Shown one piece after another: positions 18,608-28,021 of a DNA stretch of 63,407 nucleotides. Every line of letters starts with the position of its first letter. Within the stretch, counting starts at the first letter, position 1. The position numbers were made by a program, and so were the translations under genes. The stretch comes from Burkholderia sp. L27(2015) (GTDB lineage: Bacteria > Pseudomonadota > Gammaproteobacteria > Burkholderiales > Burkholderiaceae). The stretch is taken from positions 179,731 through 243,137 of the forward strand of contig NZ_LMUX01000027.1 of NCBI RefSeq assembly GCF_009765705.1, in the 5' to 3' direction. The notes under the pieces are model-generated. The model was not told the origin of the DNA. It was given only the letters and a program-made list of their open reading frames with translations, and did no database searches.

Positions 18608-19798
18608 ATGACTTTCCCCGTCGCATTTTCCCGTTCCGCCCTGCTTACCGCAGCCTTGACGTCTTACGTTTCGCTATTCTCGCTGCAGGCCGCGGCCCAG
18701 GTGCCGCCACCTGCCGTTACCGCCCGCTCCTGGGTGCTGATCGACGCGACGAGCAATCAGATTCTCGCCTCCGGAAACCCGGACGAACGGGTTGAACCCG
18801 CCTCGTTGACCAAGCTGGTGACCGCCTATCTGGTGTTCGAGGCGCTGGCCGACAAGAAGATCTCGATGGATCAGACGGTCTTGCCCAGCGACGCGGTGCG
18901 CCGTGTGCATACGGACGAGTCGCGCATGTTCATCGAGGCGAACAAGCCCGTCACCGTGCATGACCTGGTGTACGGCATGATCATTCAGTCGGGCAATGAC
19001 GCCGCGATCGCACTGGCCGAACTGGTCGGCGGCAGCGAATCGAATTTCGTCACGATGATGAATGCGGCAGCCCTGAAAATGGGGATGACGCACACCCACT
19101 TTGCCGACGTGAACGGCATGCCCGATCCGCAGCACTACACGAGCGCCGGCGATCTGGGCATCGTATCGGCGCGTCTGATTCGCGATTTTCCCCAGTACTA
19201 CGGGATCTTCTCGATCAAAGAATTTACCTACAACAAGATCAAGCAACCGAACCGCAACCGCCTGCTGTGGATCGATCCGACTGTCGACGGCTTGAAGACC
19301 GGCCATACCGAAGCCGCCGGCTATTGCCTGATTGCCTCGGCCAAACGTCCGTTGGCGGGAGCCGACGGCGTGGACCGCCGCCTCGTATCGGTGATGATGG
19401 GCGAACCGAGTGAGCACAACCGGGTGCAGGACAGCATGAAGATGCTGGAGTACGGTTACTCGGCTTATGACGAAGTGCGCCTCTTTCATGGCGGGCAGGC
19501 GCTGGCCACACCGCGCGTTTATAAAGGCACGGCAAGCCAGGTCAAAGTGGGCGTGCAGCTCGATCAATTCGTGACGGTTCCGAAGGGCGCCGCTGCCAAG
19601 ACGAAGACCGCGTTCGCATTGAACGAACCGCTGATCGCACCGATTACGGTGGGCCAGCAAGTCGGTACGGCCAAAGTGATGTCGGACGACGGCAAGGAAA
19701 TTGCCAGCGTGCCGGTGGTGGCACTCAACGCCGTGCCGCAAGCGGGTATTCTGGGCCGCTTGTGGGATTCGGCGCTGCTGATGTTCCAGAAGAAATAA
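18608..19798 (+). CDS. D-alanyl-D-alanine carboxypeptidase (DacA/DacC type PBP)
   Basis: A ~396-residue low-molecular-weight penicillin-binding protein that trims the terminal D-Ala from peptidoglycan pentapeptides. A signal peptide (RSALLTAALTSYVSLFSLQA) leads to the peptidase S11 domain with the three active-site motifs SLTK, SGND and KTGHTEAAGY. A C-terminal PBP5-like beta domain follows and ends in a short amphipathic tail (ILGRLWDSALLMFQKK) that should anchor it to the membrane. Start at ATG 18608. It is followed by dat, a D-amino-acid enzyme, consistent with a cell-wall D-alanine theme. Confidence 0.93.
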   Translation: MTFPVAFSRSALLTAALTSYVSLFSLQAAAQVPPPAVTARSWVLIDATSNQILASGNPDERVEPASLTKLVTAYLVFEALADKKISMDQTVLPSDAVRRVHTDESRMFIEANKPVTVHDLVYGMIIQSGNDAAIALAELVGGSESNFVTMMNAAALKMGMTHTHFADVNGMPDPQHYTSAGDLGIVSARLIRDFPQYYGIFSIKEFTYNKIKQPNRNRLLWIDPTVDGLKTGHTEAAGYCLIASAKRPLAGADGVDRRLVSVMMGEPSEHNRVQDSMKMLEYGYSAYDEVRLFHGGQALATPRVYKGTASQVKVGVQLDQFVTVPKGAAAKTKTAFALNEPLIAPITVGQQVGTAKVMSDDGKEIASVPVVALNAVPQAGILGRLWDSALLMFQKK

Positions 19799-19889
19799 GC
19801 CAGCAGAAAAGCGAGCAACAGTCCAGCAACAAGCCGACAGATAACCCGAAGAGCGATTCGGGTACTGAGGCGCACGTCAGGATCACGTT

Positions 19890-20774
19890 ATGACCGAACA
19901 GGTGGTGTACTTAAATGGAGTTTGGGGGCCAGTTTCCGAGGCTCGCGTATCGGTGCTGGACCGAGGCTTTATTTTTGGCGACGGCATTTATGAAGTGGTG
20001 CCCGCGTATCACAGCGCCCAAGGGCCGCGGCCGTTCAGGCTGGAGCAGCATTTGCAGCGGCTTGCGCGCAGCCTGGCCAAGGTCGGCATCGCGGATCCGC
20101 ACAGCCCGGCTCAGTGGCGCGAGCTGATCGGCCAGGCGCTGGCGGCCAATCCGTCGCTCGATCCGGAGGTGCCCGACAGCCTTGTGTATCTGCAGGTGAC
20201 GCGCGGCGTCGCCAAACGTGCCCATGCGTTTCCGGCGCACGTCACGCCGACCGTGTTTGCGATGGTCACGCCGCTCAATCTGCCTAGCGCTGCGCAGCGC
20301 GAACGCGGCGTCGCGGTCGTGGTGGCCGACGACAAGCGCTGGCTGCACTGCGATATCAAGTCGACCTCGCTGCTCGGCAACGTGTTGATGGCGCAGCACG
20401 CGGCCGAGAACGATGTGCTGGAGACAATCCAGTTGCGCGACGGTTATCTGACCGAGGCGTCGTCGTCTAATGTTTGGGTGGTACGACAAGGGCGCTTGTT
20501 GGCGCCGCCGCGTAGCAACTTGATTCTGGAAGGCATACGCTATGCATTGGTCGAGGAACTCTGCGTAGCGGCGGACATACCCTTCGAAGCCCGTGCAATC
20601 AGCGAAGCGGAATTGCGCAGTGCCGATGAAATCATCCTCAGCTCGGCGTCCAAGGAAGTGGTGCCGGTCGCGCTCATCGACGGCGTTGCAGTGGGGACGG
20701 GTCGGCCGGGGCCGGTATTTAAGGCGCTGTATGACGGCTATCAGCAGATGAAGGCGCGCTCGGCCCAAGCCTGA
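19890..20774 (+). CDS. dat: D-amino-acid transaminase
   Basis: A 294-residue PLP-dependent fold-type IV aminotransferase. Features: VLDRGFIFGDGIYEVVPAY near the N-terminus, the PLP lysine in DIKSTSLLGNVLMAQ, and the LTEASSSNVWVV and LEGIRYALVE phosphate-binding segments. These suit D-amino-acid transaminase better than branched-chain transaminase. It could supply D-Ala/D-Glu or recycle D-amino acids released by the neighbouring carboxypeptidase. The gene order dacA-dat-DUF493-lipB-lipA is a conserved Burkholderiales block. Confidence 0.88.
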   Translation: MTEQVVYLNGVWGPVSEARVSVLDRGFIFGDGIYEVVPAYHSAQGPRPFRLEQHLQRLARSLAKVGIADPHSPAQWRELIGQALAANPSLDPEVPDSLVYLQVTRGVAKRAHAFPAHVTPTVFAMVTPLNLPSAAQRERGVAVVVADDKRWLHCDIKSTSLLGNVLMAQHAAENDVLETIQLRDGYLTEASSSNVWVVRQGRLLAPPRSNLILEGIRYALVEELCVAADIPFEARAISEAELRSADEIILSSASKEVVPVALIDGVAVGTGRPGPVFKALYDGYQQMKARSAQA

Positions 20775-20788
20775 AAAGGAGAAATGTC

Positions 20789-21076
20789 ATGACTACCGAC
20801 AGTACCGATACCAGTGCGATCGACGCATTGTTTGATTTTCCGTGCGATTTCCCGATCAAGGTGATGGGCAAGAGCCATCCGGAATTCGCCGGTGCCGTAA
20901 CCGAGGTGATACTGCAATTCGATGCTGAGTTCGATGCCGGCACGATGGAAGTGCGGCCGTCCAGCGGGGGCAACTACACAGGGCTGACCTGCACCGTGCG
21001 CGCCATCAACCGCGCGCATCTCGACGATATTTACCGTGCGCTCACCGCGCACCCGATGGTCAAGGTCGTCATGTAA
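20789..21076 (+). CDS. DUF493 (YbeD-like) family protein
   Basis: A 95-residue protein with the HP0495/YbeD-type ferredoxin-like fold: [38 protein letters not shown] and the C-terminal [11 protein letters not shown]. It starts 14 bases after dat with AAGGAGAAA as ribosome-binding site and precedes lipB. The linkage with lipB is widespread. YbeD is thought to be a regulatory or lipoylation-associated small protein; no biochemical role is established. Confidence 0.92.
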   Translation: MTTDSTDTSAIDALFDFPCDFPIKVMGKSHPEFAGAVTEVILQFDAEFDAGTMEVRPSSGGNYTGLTCTVRAINRAHLDDIYRALTAHPMVKVVM

Positions 21077-21137
21077 TGATAGTCGGCGCGGGGGCGGCTT
21101 GTGCGCGCCGCCGGCCGCTTTTCGGTACACTTGCGCG

Positions 21138-21854
21138 ATGGAATCCGAATTTCCCGCCAACTCTCCTGTCTTGCCCATAGTGTTGCGCCGGCGTGGCGTA
21201 GAAGACTACGCCGCCAGCTTCGACGCAATGCGTGCCTTTACCGACTCACGTACAGCCGATACGCCCGACGAATTGTGGCTGGTCGAGCATCCGCCGGTCT
21301 ATACGCTGGGGCTGGCCGGCGACCCGGCGCACCTGCTCAATCCGAATAGCGCCATCCCGCTGGTCAAGGTCGACCGAGGGGGGCAAATCACTTACCACGG
21401 CCCGGGCCAGGTGGTGGCTTACCTGCTGCTCGATCTGCGCCGCCGCCAACTGACGGTGCGCGAATTGGTGCGCCGGATCGAGCAGGCGGCGATCGATACG
21501 CTCGCGGCGTATAATTTGGCCAGCGAACGCAAGGCCGGCGCGCCCGGCATTTATCTGACGCAGGACTTTGCGCCTGCACGTTATGCCGGCGCCAAGATAG
21601 CCGCGCTGGGATTGAAAATTCGCAAAGGCTGCAGTTATCACGGCGTAAGTCTGAATGTCAGTATGGATTTGCGTCCGTTTCTACAGATTAACCCTTGCGG
21701 TTATGCGGGTTTGCAGACGGTCGATATGGCCAGCCTCGGCATCGAGGCCGACTGGAACGATGCGGCGCTCACGCTTGCCGAGCAACTGGCCGTGCAGTTT
21801 TGCGGCACTGCGGCGGCGTTGCAGGCACCTGTTGTCGAGATCGAAGCTGTCTGA
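21138..21854 (+). CDS. lipB: Lipoyl(octanoyl) transferase LipB
   Basis: This 238-residue enzyme moves octanoyl groups from acyl carrier protein to lipoyl domains of 2-oxo-acid dehydrogenases. Motifs: [45 protein letters not shown], the catalytic Lys in [21 protein letters not shown] and the acyl-binding Cys in [10 protein letters not shown]. Start at ATG 21138. LipB and LipA are neighbours, 56 bases apart, forming the complete endogenous lipoate pathway. Confidence 0.95.
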   Translation: MESEFPANSPVLPIVLRRRGVEDYAASFDAMRAFTDSRTADTPDELWLVEHPPVYTLGLAGDPAHLLNPNSAIPLVKVDRGGQITYHGPGQVVAYLLLDLRRRQLTVRELVRRIEQAAIDTLAAYNLASERKAGAPGIYLTQDFAPARYAGAKIAALGLKIRKGCSYHGVSLNVSMDLRPFLQINPCGYAGLQTVDMASLGIEADWNDAALTLAEQLAVQFCGTAAALQAPVVEIEAV

Positions 21855-21910
21855 AAACTTGCGGCCAGGCTCATGGTGGGCTGCGGCGGATGCAAGAAAA
21901 TGGAATTGAT

Positions 21911-22918
21911 ATGACCGAAGCACATACCGGTACCGTGACTGAAACAATCGCGGCCGACGGCACTGCCTACGACGCTACTGCCAAGCAGAAATCGCAGGCC
22001 AAGACGGCACGCATTCCGATCAAGATCATCCCGGCGGAAAAGCTCAAGAAGCCCGATTGGATCCGCGTGAAAGCGGCGACCGGCAGTTCGCGCTTCAATG
22101 AAATCAAACAGATTTTGCGCGAACATCAGTTGCACACGGTGTGCGAGGAAGCGAGCTGTCCGAATATCGGCGAATGCTTCGGCAAGGGCACGGCGACCTT
22201 CATGATCATGGGCGACAAGTGCACGCGTCGTTGCCCGTTTTGCGATGTCGGGCACGGTCGGCCGGATCCGCTTGACGTCAATGAGCCGGAAAACCTCGCG
22301 AAGACCATCGCGGCGCTCAGGCTCAAATATGTGGTGATTACCAGCGTGGATCGCGACGATTTGCGCGATGGTGGCGCGGCTCACTTCGTCGAATGTATTC
22401 GACGTGTGCGCGAGCTGTCGCCGCAGACGCGCATCGAAATCTTGACGCCCGATTTCCGCGGACGGCTCGATCGCGCGTTGGAAATTCTTACGGCAGCGCC
22501 GCCCGATGTGATGAACCATAACCTGGAAACGGTGCCGCGCTTGTATCGTGAAGCGCGGCCGGGTTCGGATTATCAGCATTCGCTGAACTTGCTCAAGCAG
22601 TTCAAGGCGTCGCATCCGGAAGTCGCGACCAAGTCGGGGTTGATGGTGGGCTTGGGTGAGACCGAGGAAGAGATTCTTCAGGTGATGCGCGACTTGCGCG
22701 CTCATGACGTCAACATGCTGACGATAGGTCAGTACCTGCAGCCGTCGGAGCATCATTTGCCGGTGCGCAGTTATGTGCATCCGGACGTGTTCAAGATGTA
22801 TGAGGCCGAAGCTAACAAGATGGGCTTCACGCATGCAGCAGTGGGTGCGATGGTACGTTCAAGCTATCACGCTGATGTGCAGGCGTTTGAAGCGGGTGTG
22901 ATAGACAACGTTATTTGA
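21911..22918 (+). CDS. lipA: Lipoyl synthase LipA
   Basis: This 335-residue radical SAM enzyme inserts two sulfurs into protein-bound octanoate. Both 4Fe-4S clusters are represented: the auxiliary cluster in [12 protein letters not shown] and the radical-SAM motif [10 protein letters not shown]. The C-terminal [14 protein letters not shown] includes the conserved RSSYHA serine ligand. Start at ATG 21911, with a possible upstream ATG at 21890. After its stop the base composition drops and a mobile island begins. Confidence 0.96.
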   Translation: MTEAHTGTVTETIAADGTAYDATAKQKSQAKTARIPIKIIPAEKLKKPDWIRVKAATGSSRFNEIKQILREHQLHTVCEEASCPNIGECFGKGTATFMIMGDKCTRRCPFCDVGHGRPDPLDVNEPENLAKTIAALRLKYVVITSVDRDDLRDGGAAHFVECIRRVRELSPQTRIEILTPDFRGRLDRALEILTAAPPDVMNHNLETVPRLYREARPGSDYQHSLNLLKQFKASHPEVATKSGLMVGLGETEEEILQVMRDLRAHDVNMLTIGQYLQPSEHHLPVRSYVHPDVFKMYEAEANKMGFTHAAVGAMVRSSYHADVQAFEAGVIDNVI

Positions 22919-23194
22919 AAATATCGTTCAGATTTACAGAATTATCTGAAAATTTGTGGTGATATTTGATAATTTCCGCGACCAAAGATGCTCCTGAAAA
23001 ACCATCTTTATCCATATAAATCAATGGCTTGATATGATTGTGCCGCTTGAGGCGGCTAAATATCGATGGTGACGGCGATGCATCGAGATATTGTCAACTA
23101 GGATTGACCCAATCCGTGGGCTCGTGTGCGGTCCGGGTAGTGGCGAATCGATCGATTCGCCCTGTTCAAAAAATGAACGTATAGAAACCTGTCC
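22919..23194. other. AT-richer leader of the mobile island
   Basis: The ~275 bases after lipA are markedly richer in A and T than neighbouring core DNA. They include an imperfect hairpin (AAAGATG...CATCTTT around 22985-23010), possibly the lipA terminator, and no credible gene. Confidence 0.4.
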
Positions 23195-23782
23195 ATGGCC
23201 GAGGTGACGTCGAGTAGAGATTTCAAGCTTCTCACTTTCCCTACAGGAACTTGGCGCGTCGCATGGCTCGGTGATGTAGCGTTCCATTATCAGACGCGGC
23301 TTTATACACAGCCCACGATATCCGTGACGCTCGAGTCGATTGGTCACGCCACGGTTAAACAGAATCTAGTTGATACGGTAGTCCCGGTAGGCGAGCTGTC
23401 CGGAATTCCCATCGATTCGATCTGGGCTGATGGCAGGAAAGTATCGCCATACGATGTCTCGGTGACGAACATCGAAGAAATAAAAATCGATCCAACATCT
23501 GCTATCGCTGTAAGGGCTGGCGCCAGCGATAACGGTGCCGTGACTGGAAATTACTGGCTTCCGTTTGCCGCTCACCCCTACCATCGCGCTCATACTGAAT
23601 CGTGGTGCATGCGATTCATGTATAGCGGCGCGATCGTGTTGATCCCAATGCTTGAGTTGGTCAGATTCTATTTCGGATCGTCTAGCAATCTTCTCAAGCG
23701 CGTCGTTTGTGGCATCTTCCGGGCTGATCGGTTATGGACTGCTGAGCAATTCGATTCTGTGACCGGGCTGTTGATTTACTGA
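23195..23782 (+). pseudogene. Hypothetical protein, 3' end probably removed by the adjacent IS
   Basis: A 195-residue reading frame unlike its neighbours in composition. It has no domain I can name; the clearest stretches are LLTFPTGTWRVAWLGDVAFHYQTR and ELVRFYFGSSSNLLKRV. The stop TGA at 23780-23782 falls directly at the left edge of the IS1111-type element, so the last residues and the stop are probably supplied by the IS. No continuation of the frame is recognisable beyond the right IS end. I regard it as the 5' remnant of a larger accessory gene. Confidence 0.55.
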
Positions 23783-23860
23783 GATGGACCCGGCGCCCCT
23801 TCGGGGAGGCGCGTTACATACTGAATGTCGTCTTCACCAGACAACATCAGGAGGTTCATC

Positions 23861-24880
23861 ATGGAAATCGATATTCTCGGCATTGATCTAGCCAAGCACG
23901 TCTTCCAGTTACATGGCGCTGAGCGCAGTGGGCGGGCCGTCCACCGCTCCAAAGTCGGTCGTGGCGCATTAATCGAGACCGTTCACAAGCTTCGTCCCCG
24001 AATCGTCGCGATGGAGGCTTGCAGTTCAGCCCACCACTGGGCACGTCGCTTTATAGCATTGGGTATCGAAGTGCGGCTTATAAGCCCCCAATATGTGTCG
24101 CCGTTCGTGAAGACGAATAAGAACGACCGTAACGACGCTGAGGCCATTGTCGAAGCCGTCTCTCGGCCCACAATGCGCTTTGTTAGCATTAAATCGGTCG
24201 AGCAAGAGGATATTCAAGCCGTGCATCGGATGCGTGCGATTCTGGTCCGCCAGCGCACGGCTATCATCAATCAAATTCGGGGTTTGCTGGCAGAGCGCGG
24301 CTTGGTCACTGCACGCTCGCCACAAGCATTCAAGCGTGCGATACCGATCTCGTTGGGCAATGAGGGCTCTGAACTCACCGCCTTCTGCCAGGCACTGCTC
24401 ACCGAGATGTTGCAACATCTCCAGGCATTGGAAGCACGAATTCATTGGCTTGAAGTGTCGATCAAGGAGTTCGTGAAGAATTCCGAGTTGTGTCGCAAGA
24501 TCACCGCTGTCGAGGGCGTTGGTCCGCTTACTGCAACCGCTATTGTCGGCGCCATCGGCGACGCCAAACAGTTCTCCAACGGCCGCCATTTAGCTGCATG
24601 GTTGGGCTTGGTGCCTCGCCAGTACTCCTCGGGTGGGAAAGCCCGTTTGCAGGGCATTAGCAAGCGAGGCGATACCTATTTGCGAACGCTCTTGATTCAT
24701 GGCGCAAGAACTGTTTTGCAATACGCGGGAGCTAAGACGGATAAACGAAGCCGCTGGCTGCAGCAATTGATTGCCCGACGTGGCTACAATTGCGCGGCGG
24801 TGGCCCTAGCCAACAAGAACGCGCGGATTCTTCAAGTTTTATTAAGCAGCGACGCGGCGTATCGGCCGGCGGCAGCATGA
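23861..24880 (+). CDS. IS110 family transposase (DEDD recombinase, IS1111 group)
   Basis: A 339-residue transposase. The N-terminal RuvC-like DEDD domain opens with LGIDLAKHVFQLHG (first Asp) and contains MEACSSAHHWARRF (Glu) and KTNKNDRNDAEAI (Asp pair). The C-terminal transposase_20 domain carries VEGVGPLTATAIVGAIGD and the serine-bearing YSSGGKARLQGISKRGDTYLR segment. The start is ATG 23861 behind CAGGAGG; the upstream ATG at 23825 lacks such a site. It appears intact, so the IS may still move. Confidence 0.95.
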   Translation: MEIDILGIDLAKHVFQLHGAERSGRAVHRSKVGRGALIETVHKLRPRIVAMEACSSAHHWARRFIALGIEVRLISPQYVSPFVKTNKNDRNDAEAIVEAVSRPTMRFVSIKSVEQEDIQAVHRMRAILVRQRTAIINQIRGLLAERGLVTARSPQAFKRAIPISLGNEGSELTAFCQALLTEMLQHLQALEARIHWLEVSIKEFVKNSELCRKITAVEGVGPLTATAIVGAIGDAKQFSNGRHLAAWLGLVPRQYSSGGKARLQGISKRGDTYLRTLLIHGARTVLQYAGAKTDKRSRWLQQLIARRGYNCAAVALANKNARILQVLLSSDAAYRPAAA

Positions 24881-25133
24881 ACGTACGATAGATTGAGATT
24901 GGTGTTTCATCCAGCGCAGGTTTGCGTAGCTCTTATAGGTGATGACGAAATTGGTAGAACCAGCATCCTGAAACCTGCCTTCAGTGCCGGCTGAGTAGGC
25001 TCAAGCCGATGATTTGCTCAGGATAGGGTGCGCGGATCTCATCGAGGCTGCGGGCGTGCTTCGGCAACTGCCCACAAGCAAGCCGAATACATGCATGCAG
25101 ACCATTTCCAGTCACCACACAGAGCTTGCAAAA
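24881..25133 (+). ncRNA. Probable bridge/seekRNA-encoding right non-coding end of the IS
   Basis: IS1111-group elements are known to encode a guide (seek/bridge) RNA in the long non-coding region downstream of the transposase. This element has that layout. Two short matches to the insertion-site flanks are visible: GATTTGCTCAG (25011-25021) against GATTTACTGAG at the left junction (23773-23783; 9 of 11), and ATACATGCA (25087-25095) identical to the right junction (25146-25154). They could be target-recognition segments, but the lengths are short enough for chance. Confidence 0.45.
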
Positions 25134-25147
25134 CGCGTCGGGTCCAT

Positions 25148-25360
25148 ACATGCACCGAAGCCTGACCCACTAAGACCAGTTGGGTTAGGATTCCATGCAA
25201 AACAACACTAACCTGGCCGAAACCCGGCACGCCTTGTCGACTCATCAGCAAGCGGCCAATTCAAAACCTGCCGAATCGGCGCTATGATCTAGCGCTGTCA
25301 CCTTTACCGGGTGGCTATTCATCGCCACCCCTCTTTGAATGTCCTTTTGTTAGGTAATCA
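25148..25360. other. Non-coding spacer with two hairpins
   Basis: Between the IS and the next gene, GCGCT...AGCGC (25280-25296) and GGGTGGC...GCCACCC (25309-25330, followed by CTCTTTG) form stem-loops. The second could be a terminator or a 5'-leader structure of the following gene. Nothing else is recognised. Confidence 0.45.
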
Positions 25361-26584
25361 ATGCATGCGTTGCCCGCATCACCGGCCCGACACTGGCTGA
25401 ATTTACGCCGGTTGCATACCTATTGTGCGACGCTAATCATTGCATTCACGATCTACGGATTGCGTAGCGCATGGCAGGCCTGGCGCATATACGGCCAACC
25501 GAACGGTTTCGATTTCGTAACATTCTGGGCCGCATCGCGCCTTACACTTAATGGCACGCCGCTCGAAGCGTACTCCCGCGAAGCCATCACCCACGTTGCG
25601 CGGAGCGCGATGCCCCATATCTCAGTGCCAGGAGCGTGGTCTTACCCACCGAACTTCCTGCTACTGGTCGAGCCGCTCTCGCTGTTGCCCTGTCCTATTG
25701 CCTATCCGATTTTCATTTTCGTCACCTCGGCGATTTTCGTTCTTCTGCTTCGCCGGGTGCTGCCGATGCGCCAAGCGTGGCTACCGATCCTCGCCTTTCC
25801 CGGTATCTGGCTCAATGCGGGGTATGGACAGAACGGATGCCTGACAGCCGCCCTGGTGCTGGGCGCATTCCTATTGCTGAAGAAGCGGCCGGTACTGGCG
25901 GGGGTATGTATCGGCATGTTGTCGATCAAGCCGCATCTCGCGATCCTGTTTCCCATTGCGCTCGCATGTGCGGGTATGTGGACCACATTCATCGCGGCGG
26001 CTGCAACGGTTGTATTGTTCGTCGGCGCATCGGTCGCCATGTTTGGGATGGCCGTGCTGCCCGCGTTTCTGCATGGACTGAGCGAAGCTAACGGCCACCT
26101 CGCCAACGGCGTGCTGCCGTGGGCAGAGACCGCGAGCCTGTTCACAGCGCTGCGTGGACTCCACGTCGCGGCCTTGCCTGCTTACGTGGCCCAGGCATGC
26201 GTGGCCGTCGCGGCGACAGGCACCGTTGCCTGGGTATGGCTGAGATCCCGCGAATTGGACGTGCGTGCCATGGCACTGGTCGCCGGGACGTTCTTGGTGA
26301 GCCCATACATCTACAACTACGATGCGGTATGGCTGGGCGCACCGATCGCACTATTTACCGCCCGCGCGCTGCGCGAGGGATGGCAGCGATGGGAGCGCGA
26401 GATATTGTGCGTCGCGTGGCTTTATCCCACGCTGGGTTCGATCACTGGACATCTGTGGAACGTGGGTTTTGGACCGTTGGTTTTCATGGCACTGATGTTC
26501 GTGGCTGTGCGGCGCACGCGCCAGGAGATGAGCGCGGCCGCCGTCGCGAATCAATCATTAGTGGGCACAAACCTCGGGTCTTAA
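25361..26584 (+). CDS. DUF2029 / GT87-like membrane glycosyltransferase family protein
   Basis: A 407-residue polytopic inner-membrane protein with about nine hydrophobic segments. The GT87 family pattern is visible: GFDFVTFWAASRLTLNGTPLEAYS after the first helix (the Asp is the expected catalytic base), AWSYPPNFLLLVEPLSLLP, then IWLNAGYGQNGCLTAALVLGAFLLLKKRPVLAG and SIKPHLAILFP. Family members transfer polyprenyl-phosphate-linked mannose or arabinose to periplasmic acceptors, so the substrate is not decidable here. A lone gene between the IS and the amide cluster, convergent with the acetamidase. Confidence 0.85.
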   Translation: MHALPASPARHWLNLRRLHTYCATLIIAFTIYGLRSAWQAWRIYGQPNGFDFVTFWAASRLTLNGTPLEAYSREAITHVARSAMPHISVPGAWSYPPNFLLLVEPLSLLPCPIAYPIFIFVTSAIFVLLLRRVLPMRQAWLPILAFPGIWLNAGYGQNGCLTAALVLGAFLLLKKRPVLAGVCIGMLSIKPHLAILFPIALACAGMWTTFIAAAATVVLFVGASVAMFGMAVLPAFLHGLSEANGHLANGVLPWAETASLFTALRGLHVAALPAYVAQACVAVAATGTVAWVWLRSRELDVRAMALVAGTFLVSPYIYNYDAVWLGAPIALFTARALREGWQRWEREILCVAWLYPTLGSITGHLWNVGFGPLVFMALMFVAVRRTRQEMSAAAVANQSLVGTNLGS

Positions 26585-26606
26585 ATAGTGCAACGCTCTG
26601 CCTAGC

Positions 26607-27848
26607 TCAGCTATCCGTAAAAACATTCTTACGTATCGACCCATGCACCCCCCAATTGGCATCGACCACCTGGGTAACGCCGAAGTCCGCCGCGACAGAC
26701 ATCAGCGCGATCGCCTCATCTTCGCTCAGATGGTGCACAGTCATCAGAAAGCGCCGCAGCTTGCGAAATGCGTCGCGCATGGCCTTGTCGACACTGCCAT
26801 GCTGCGCCACCTCGACTTGCGCGTTGGGCCCGAGTTCAGCCAGGTAATTCGGAAAGGTAAAGCCGTAGACAGACCATTGCTCATCCGTTTCCAGCAGAGG
26901 ATGAGTCAAGCCCTCCATGATGGTGCCCCCCAAGTCGCACTGCTTATGCAGTACGAACTCGAAATCGCCGGTCAGCGAGGTCTCGATGGCGGTGCCGCCT
27001 AGTTCGCTGTCGCCTTGCGCCGCGTGCGGATCACCCACCGAAAAGAACGCGCCTTCGACCGCGACCGGGTAATACATCCGCGCCCCCTTGCCGACCCGCC
27101 AGTCGTCGATATTGCCGCCGGTGTAGCTGGGCGGGATCGAACTGACATAGTCCGACTCCGAGGGTGCCAGCCCCATCGTTCCGAAATGCAGGCGTGCCGG
27201 GACCTTGACGTTGCGCAGAATGTTCTCGCGCTTGCGCACGAGCGTATGGTCCACCTTTACACCGGGGTAGTCGATCATCGAATGAACAATGCCATCGGGA
27301 TCAGTCTGCGGCGTCCAGACATAGTTATAGACGGCGCGTGCGTAGGGTTCACCGGACGTGTCGAGTTCGAAGATGGTGATGACTTCGCGAGGCTTGGGCT
27401 CCTCGATCAGGTCGTGATAATGGAAGCCCCATGAAGCGGCCGCATTCGAGCCGAAGCAGCGCCCGGCGTGACACGCATGGCAACTGGGTCGCGGGCGCAC
27501 GTCCAAAATGCGAACCTCCAGCACGTCGCCGGGTTCAGCCCCTTCGATTGCCACCGGGCCGGTCAGCAAATGCACGCCGATCCCTTCGCCCGAGCCGAGT
27601 TTGAACGGGCCCTCCGTGGGGCCAGCGCCGCGCCGCGATACCGCCTTGTGCTCGCGGGTCCAGTGAAAGACGCTTTCGGCGCCGGGGTCGCCGGAGATCA
27701 TGCGTTCGTGGTCGTCATTCGCGTGGTGAGTCAGTGTCTCGATCGTGGCCCGGTCGCCGGACTTCAGCGTTAGAGCGGGCGCGACCTTCTTGCTGAAGTA
27801 TCCCCAATGCACGGTATCGGACGACACGGGAAGGATGTGATGCTTCAT
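26607..27848 (-). CDS. Acetamidase/formamidase family protein
   Basis: A 413-residue amidohydrolase of the FmdA/AmdA family, hydrolysing short aliphatic amides (formamide, acetamide) to the acid and ammonia. Family segments: VHWGYFSKKVAPALTLKSGD, FHWTREHKAV, VAIEGAEPGDVLEVRILDV, CFGSNAAASWGFHYHDL and the signature SVGDPHAAQGDSELGGTAIE. A CHACHAGRC patch precedes the GSN motif and is absent from its paralogue. Start at ATG 27848 after GAGGTCC. It is the last gene of a minus-strand cluster with an ABC importer and an AraC-acetamidase fusion. Confidence 0.9.
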   Translation of the reverse strand: MKHHILPVSSDTVHWGYFSKKVAPALTLKSGDRATIETLTHHANDDHERMISGDPGAESVFHWTREHKAVSRRGAGPTEGPFKLGSGEGIGVHLLTGPVAIEGAEPGDVLEVRILDVRPRPSCHACHAGRCFGSNAAASWGFHYHDLIEEPKPREVITIFELDTSGEPYARAVYNYVWTPQTDPDGIVHSMIDYPGVKVDHTLVRKRENILRNVKVPARLHFGTMGLAPSESDYVSSIPPSYTGGNIDDWRVGKGARMYYPVAVEGAFFSVGDPHAAQGDSELGGTAIETSLTGDFEFVLHKQCDLGGTIMEGLTHPLLETDEQWSVYGFTFPNYLAELGPNAQVEVAQHGSVDKAMRDAFRKLRRFLMTVHHLSEDEAIALMSVAADFGVTQVVDANWGVHGSIRKNVFTDS

Positions 27849-28021
27849 GTTTGGACCTCGTGATGCGCCGCGCGCGTCGCGCACAGCGGTTCTGAAATAG
27901 GTAGACGCGGACGGATCGGGCTCGATTTCAAGAGCTCTTGACGACGGCCCGATCGCTGCATCGTGCTGACTCATCTTCCTGACGGCGGCGTGCGGATTGC
28001 CGCTCACTTGTTGCAACGCAC

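Larger units (their letters stand above)
23784..25147 (+). mobile_element. IS110 family insertion sequence, IS1111 group
   Basis: The element is bounded by subterminal inverted repeats: ATGGACCCGGCGCC at 23784-23797 and its near-complement CGCGTCGGGTCCAT at 25134-25147, 12 of 14 bases matching. This gives ~1.37 kb between repeats, the usual IS1111 size; the true tips lie a few bases outside. It holds one DEDD transposase (23861-24880), a short left non-coding end (~75 bases) containing a CCCCTTCGGGG hairpin and a long right non-coding end (~265 bases). No flanking target duplication is expected in this family. Confidence 0.85.

Noticed and set aside
18674-19741. Long minus-strand frame opposite the D-Ala-D-Ala carboxypeptidase
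   Set aside because: His/Arg-rich shadow with no family features.
21701-22834. Long minus-strand frame opposite lipA
   Set aside because: Composition-driven shadow; lipA on the plus strand is unmistakable.
25014-25211. Small frame overlapping the right IS end
   Set aside because: It spans the inverted repeat and the non-coding end of the IS; no protein features.
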